Of a stretch of DNA of 6,919 nucleotides, positions 6,043-6,919 are shown piece after piece. Position 1 is the stretch's first letter; each line of letters starts with the position of its first letter. The notes beneath the pieces were generated by a model. It was not told the DNA's origin, searched no databases, and saw only the letters and a list, made by a program, of their open reading frames with translations. The position numbers and the translations under genes are program-made. Location: the NCBI GenBank assembly GCA_946625925.1, contig CAMOTP010000040.1:1-6919 (forward strand), given 5' to 3'. This stretch comes from an uncultured Alphaproteobacteria bacterium (GTDB lineage Bacteria > Pseudomonadota > Alphaproteobacteria > Rs-D84).

Positions 6043-6069
6043 GTAAAATGTTTTGATTTTACGGTAAAA
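6043..6069. repeat. Interleaved inverted repeats in the divergent control region
   Basis: GTAAAAT (6043-6049) is inverted as ATTTTAC (6056-6062), with a 6-nt spacer. The second arm also forms a tight palindrome with the next bases: TTTTAC (6057-6062), one G, GTAAAA (6064-6069). The motif GTAAAA therefore occurs three times in alternating orientation. It lies upstream of the cassette -35 and between the -35 and -10 of the rnhB promoter, where a repressor or regulator could control both directions. A role as operator is inferred from position only. Confidence 0.4.
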
Positions 6070-6079
6070 GTGCTATGAT
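6053..6079 (+). promoter_or_regulatory. Candidate rnhB promoter with extended -10
   Basis: TTGATT (6053-6058) is followed after 15 nt by TATGAT (6074-6079), preceded by TG one base away (TGCTATGAT), an extended -10 pattern that can offset a short spacer. Transcription would start about 6086-6087, at the second ATG of the rnhB frame (6087). That makes the message leaderless and favours 6087 over the ATG at 6075, which lies inside this -10 box. Confidence 0.45.
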
Positions 6080-6086
6080 AATATTG

Positions 6087-6692
6087 ATGAAAATAAACCC
6101 GACTTTTGATTATGAATATGAAAGTGGCGGCATCGTTGCCGGTGTGGACGAGGCGGGACGTGGTCCGTTGTGTGGGCCGGTGGTCGCTGGCGCGGTGATT
6201 TTTCCGGATAAAAACATTGAAATTCCGGTGGTTATACGTGATTCTAAACAAATGACTGCGACCCAACGCGATGCGGCATACGATTGGATAACGCATAACA
6301 CAATTTGGGCAACAGGGATGTGCAGCCCGGCGGAAATAGACGAATTAAATATATTGTGGGCATCAATGCGCGCGATGGAAAGGGCGGTGGACGGTTTGGC
6401 ATTGCAACCGAATTTTTGCCTGATTGACGGGAATCGTGTGCCGAAAAATTTGAATGGTCGTGCGGTGGTCAAAGGGGATGCAAAATCATTATCTATTGCG
6501 GCGGCATCGATAGTCGCCAAGGTGACGCGTGACCGTTTAATGCATGAATTGGCGCAAAAATATCCTGAATATAATTGGGAAAAAAATGCCGGATATCCAA
6601 CACCCGAACACTTGCAAGCGATTAAAAAGTATGGTATAAATGAACATTATAGAAAGTCCTTTGGACCAGTGAAAAAATTGTTAGAGGTGTGA
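6087..6692 (+). CDS. rnhB: Ribonuclease HII
   Basis: From the ATG at 6087 this is a 201-residue RNase HII, which cuts the RNA strand of RNA-DNA hybrids and opens DNA at single embedded ribonucleotides, aiding primer removal and genome repair. Visible family motifs are GVDEAGRGPLCGPVVAGAV (19-37; catalytic D21, E22), RDSKQMTATQRD (51-62), CLIDGNR (111-117; D114), VVKGDAKSLSIAAASIVAKV (127-146; D131), TRDRLM, and the C-terminal HYRKSFGPVKK. The DEDD catalytic set is complete and the length is normal. Another in-frame ATG at 6075 would add four residues (MIIL), but it lies in the predicted -10 box. There is no Shine-Dalgarno sequence at either start. The gene is clearly richer in G+C than the cassette beside it. 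It probably forms an operon with the 63-aa gene 2 nt downstream. Confidence 0.96.
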   Translation: MKINPTFDYEYESGGIVAGVDEAGRGPLCGPVVAGAVIFPDKNIEIPVVIRDSKQMTATQRDAAYDWITHNTIWATGMCSPAEIDELNILWASMRAMERAVDGLALQPNFCLIDGNRVPKNLNGRAVVKGDAKSLSIAAASIVAKVTRDRLMHELAQKYPEYNWEKNAGYPTPEHLQAIKKYGINEHYRKSFGPVKKLLEV

Positions 6693-6694
6693 AA

Positions 6695-6886
6695 ATGAGT
6701 GAACAAAAACGTGAACTAAAACCGTTTAATTATCCAGATTTTTCAAAAATGGATCCAAATGATCCATTACTTAAAGCACTTGAAGAGCGTAGACCGTATA
6801 GTTCTGGTGATTTTAAGGACAGACCTAGAAATTATATGATACCAGATTTAAGATGGACATTTGGTAATAAACAATATGGTGGTTAA
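6695..6886 (+). CDS. Unrecognised small hydrophilic protein (63 aa) downstream of rnhB
   Basis: The ATG at 6695 is 2 nt after the rnhB stop and is preceded by AGAGGTG (6683-6689) at suitable spacing. A GTG at 6689, two codons earlier in the same frame, overlaps that ribosome site and so is rejected as the start. The product is polar, with no membrane segment or signal peptide. It has many Pro, Asp and Arg residues (NYPDFSKMDPNDPLLKALEE, later FKDRPRNYMIPDLRW) and a Gly-rich end (GNKQYGG). It looks largely disordered around one short helix (PLLKALEERR). I do not recognise a family. Tight linkage to rnhB and good translation signals support it being a real gene. The next gene begins 18 nt after its stop, so the operon continues beyond the window. 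Confidence 0.72.
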   Translation: MSEQKRELKPFNYPDFSKMDPNDPLLKALEERRPYSSGDFKDRPRNYMIPDLRWTFGNKQYGG

Positions 6887-6904
6887 ATTATAAGGGGTGT
6901 AAAA

Positions 6905-6919
6905 ATGTCAAAAGATAAA
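6905..6919 (+). CDS. Start of a further gene, cut by the window edge
   Basis: The ATG at 6905 begins MSKDK and runs off the end. AAGGGG (6892-6897) lies 7 nt upstream, a strong ribosome site. The bases around the start (GGTGTAAAAATG) nearly copy those before the 63-aa gene (GGTGTGAAAATG). Five codons are too few to say anything about the product. Confidence 0.55.

Noticed and set aside
6003..6296. Upstream extension of the 70-aa gene to give a 168-aa minus-strand protein
   Set aside because: The extra part is antisense to conserved rnhB codons, has an atypical His/Arg/Thr-rich composition, and crosses the TTGACA/AATAAT promoter. The 6002 ATG is better.
6110..6520. 136-codon minus-strand ORF opposite rnhB
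   Set aside because: It is antisense to highly conserved RNase HII motifs and has no ribosome site or known domain.
1..6919. CRISPR array, tRNA, rRNA, insertion sequence, transposase or integrase
   Set aside because: I looked and found no spaced direct repeats, tRNA-like cloverleaf, transposase motifs or terminal inverted repeats in the window.

Overview
The window looks like a chromosomal piece of an AT-rich alphaproteobacterium, probably a host-associated or uncultured low-GC lineage. The main evidence is a full-length CcrM-type GANTC adenine methyltransferase, the cell-cycle enzyme characteristic of Alphaproteobacteria. An alphaproteobacterial-style soluble lytic transglycosylase and the C-terminus of a trimeric autotransporter adhesin also show a Gram-negative envelope. 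TGA is used as a stop (end of rnhB), so the code is standard. No species can be named from this sequence alone.

Layout. (1) 1-467: the 3' end of a plus-strand YadA-type adhesin, closed by a strong terminator that works in both directions. (2) 477-2291, minus strand: ccrM, then a HAD-family nucleotidase-like gene that probably has its own promoter. (3) 2292-2469: a very AT-rich divergent promoter region. (4) 2470-4698, plus strand: nrdR (repressor of ribonucleotide reductase genes) followed 3 nt later by a secreted lytic transglycosylase. (5) 4701-6002, minus strand: a compact cassette of four small unrecognised genes (70, 52, 138 and 164 codons). Three encode proteins with apparent two-helix membrane hairpins, and two of these are clear tandem paralogues. 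The 52-codon gene is easy to miss. (6) 6003-6086: a short divergent control region with two promoters and interleaved inverted repeats. (7) 6087-6919, plus strand: rnhB (RNase HII), an unrecognised 63-aa protein, and the first five codons of another gene.

CcrM, NrdR and RNase HII all belong to DNA replication and cell-cycle housekeeping: methylation timing, dNTP supply, and RNA primer or ribonucleotide removal. The adhesin and transglycosylase act at the envelope. The four-gene membrane cassette matches none of these roles and is the best candidate here for an undescribed system. The most notable details are the paralogous hairpin proteins, a DSPY instead of DPPY catalytic motif in CcrM, a cluster of GANTC sites inside ccrM itself, and promoters placed so close to start codons that several transcripts may be leaderless.
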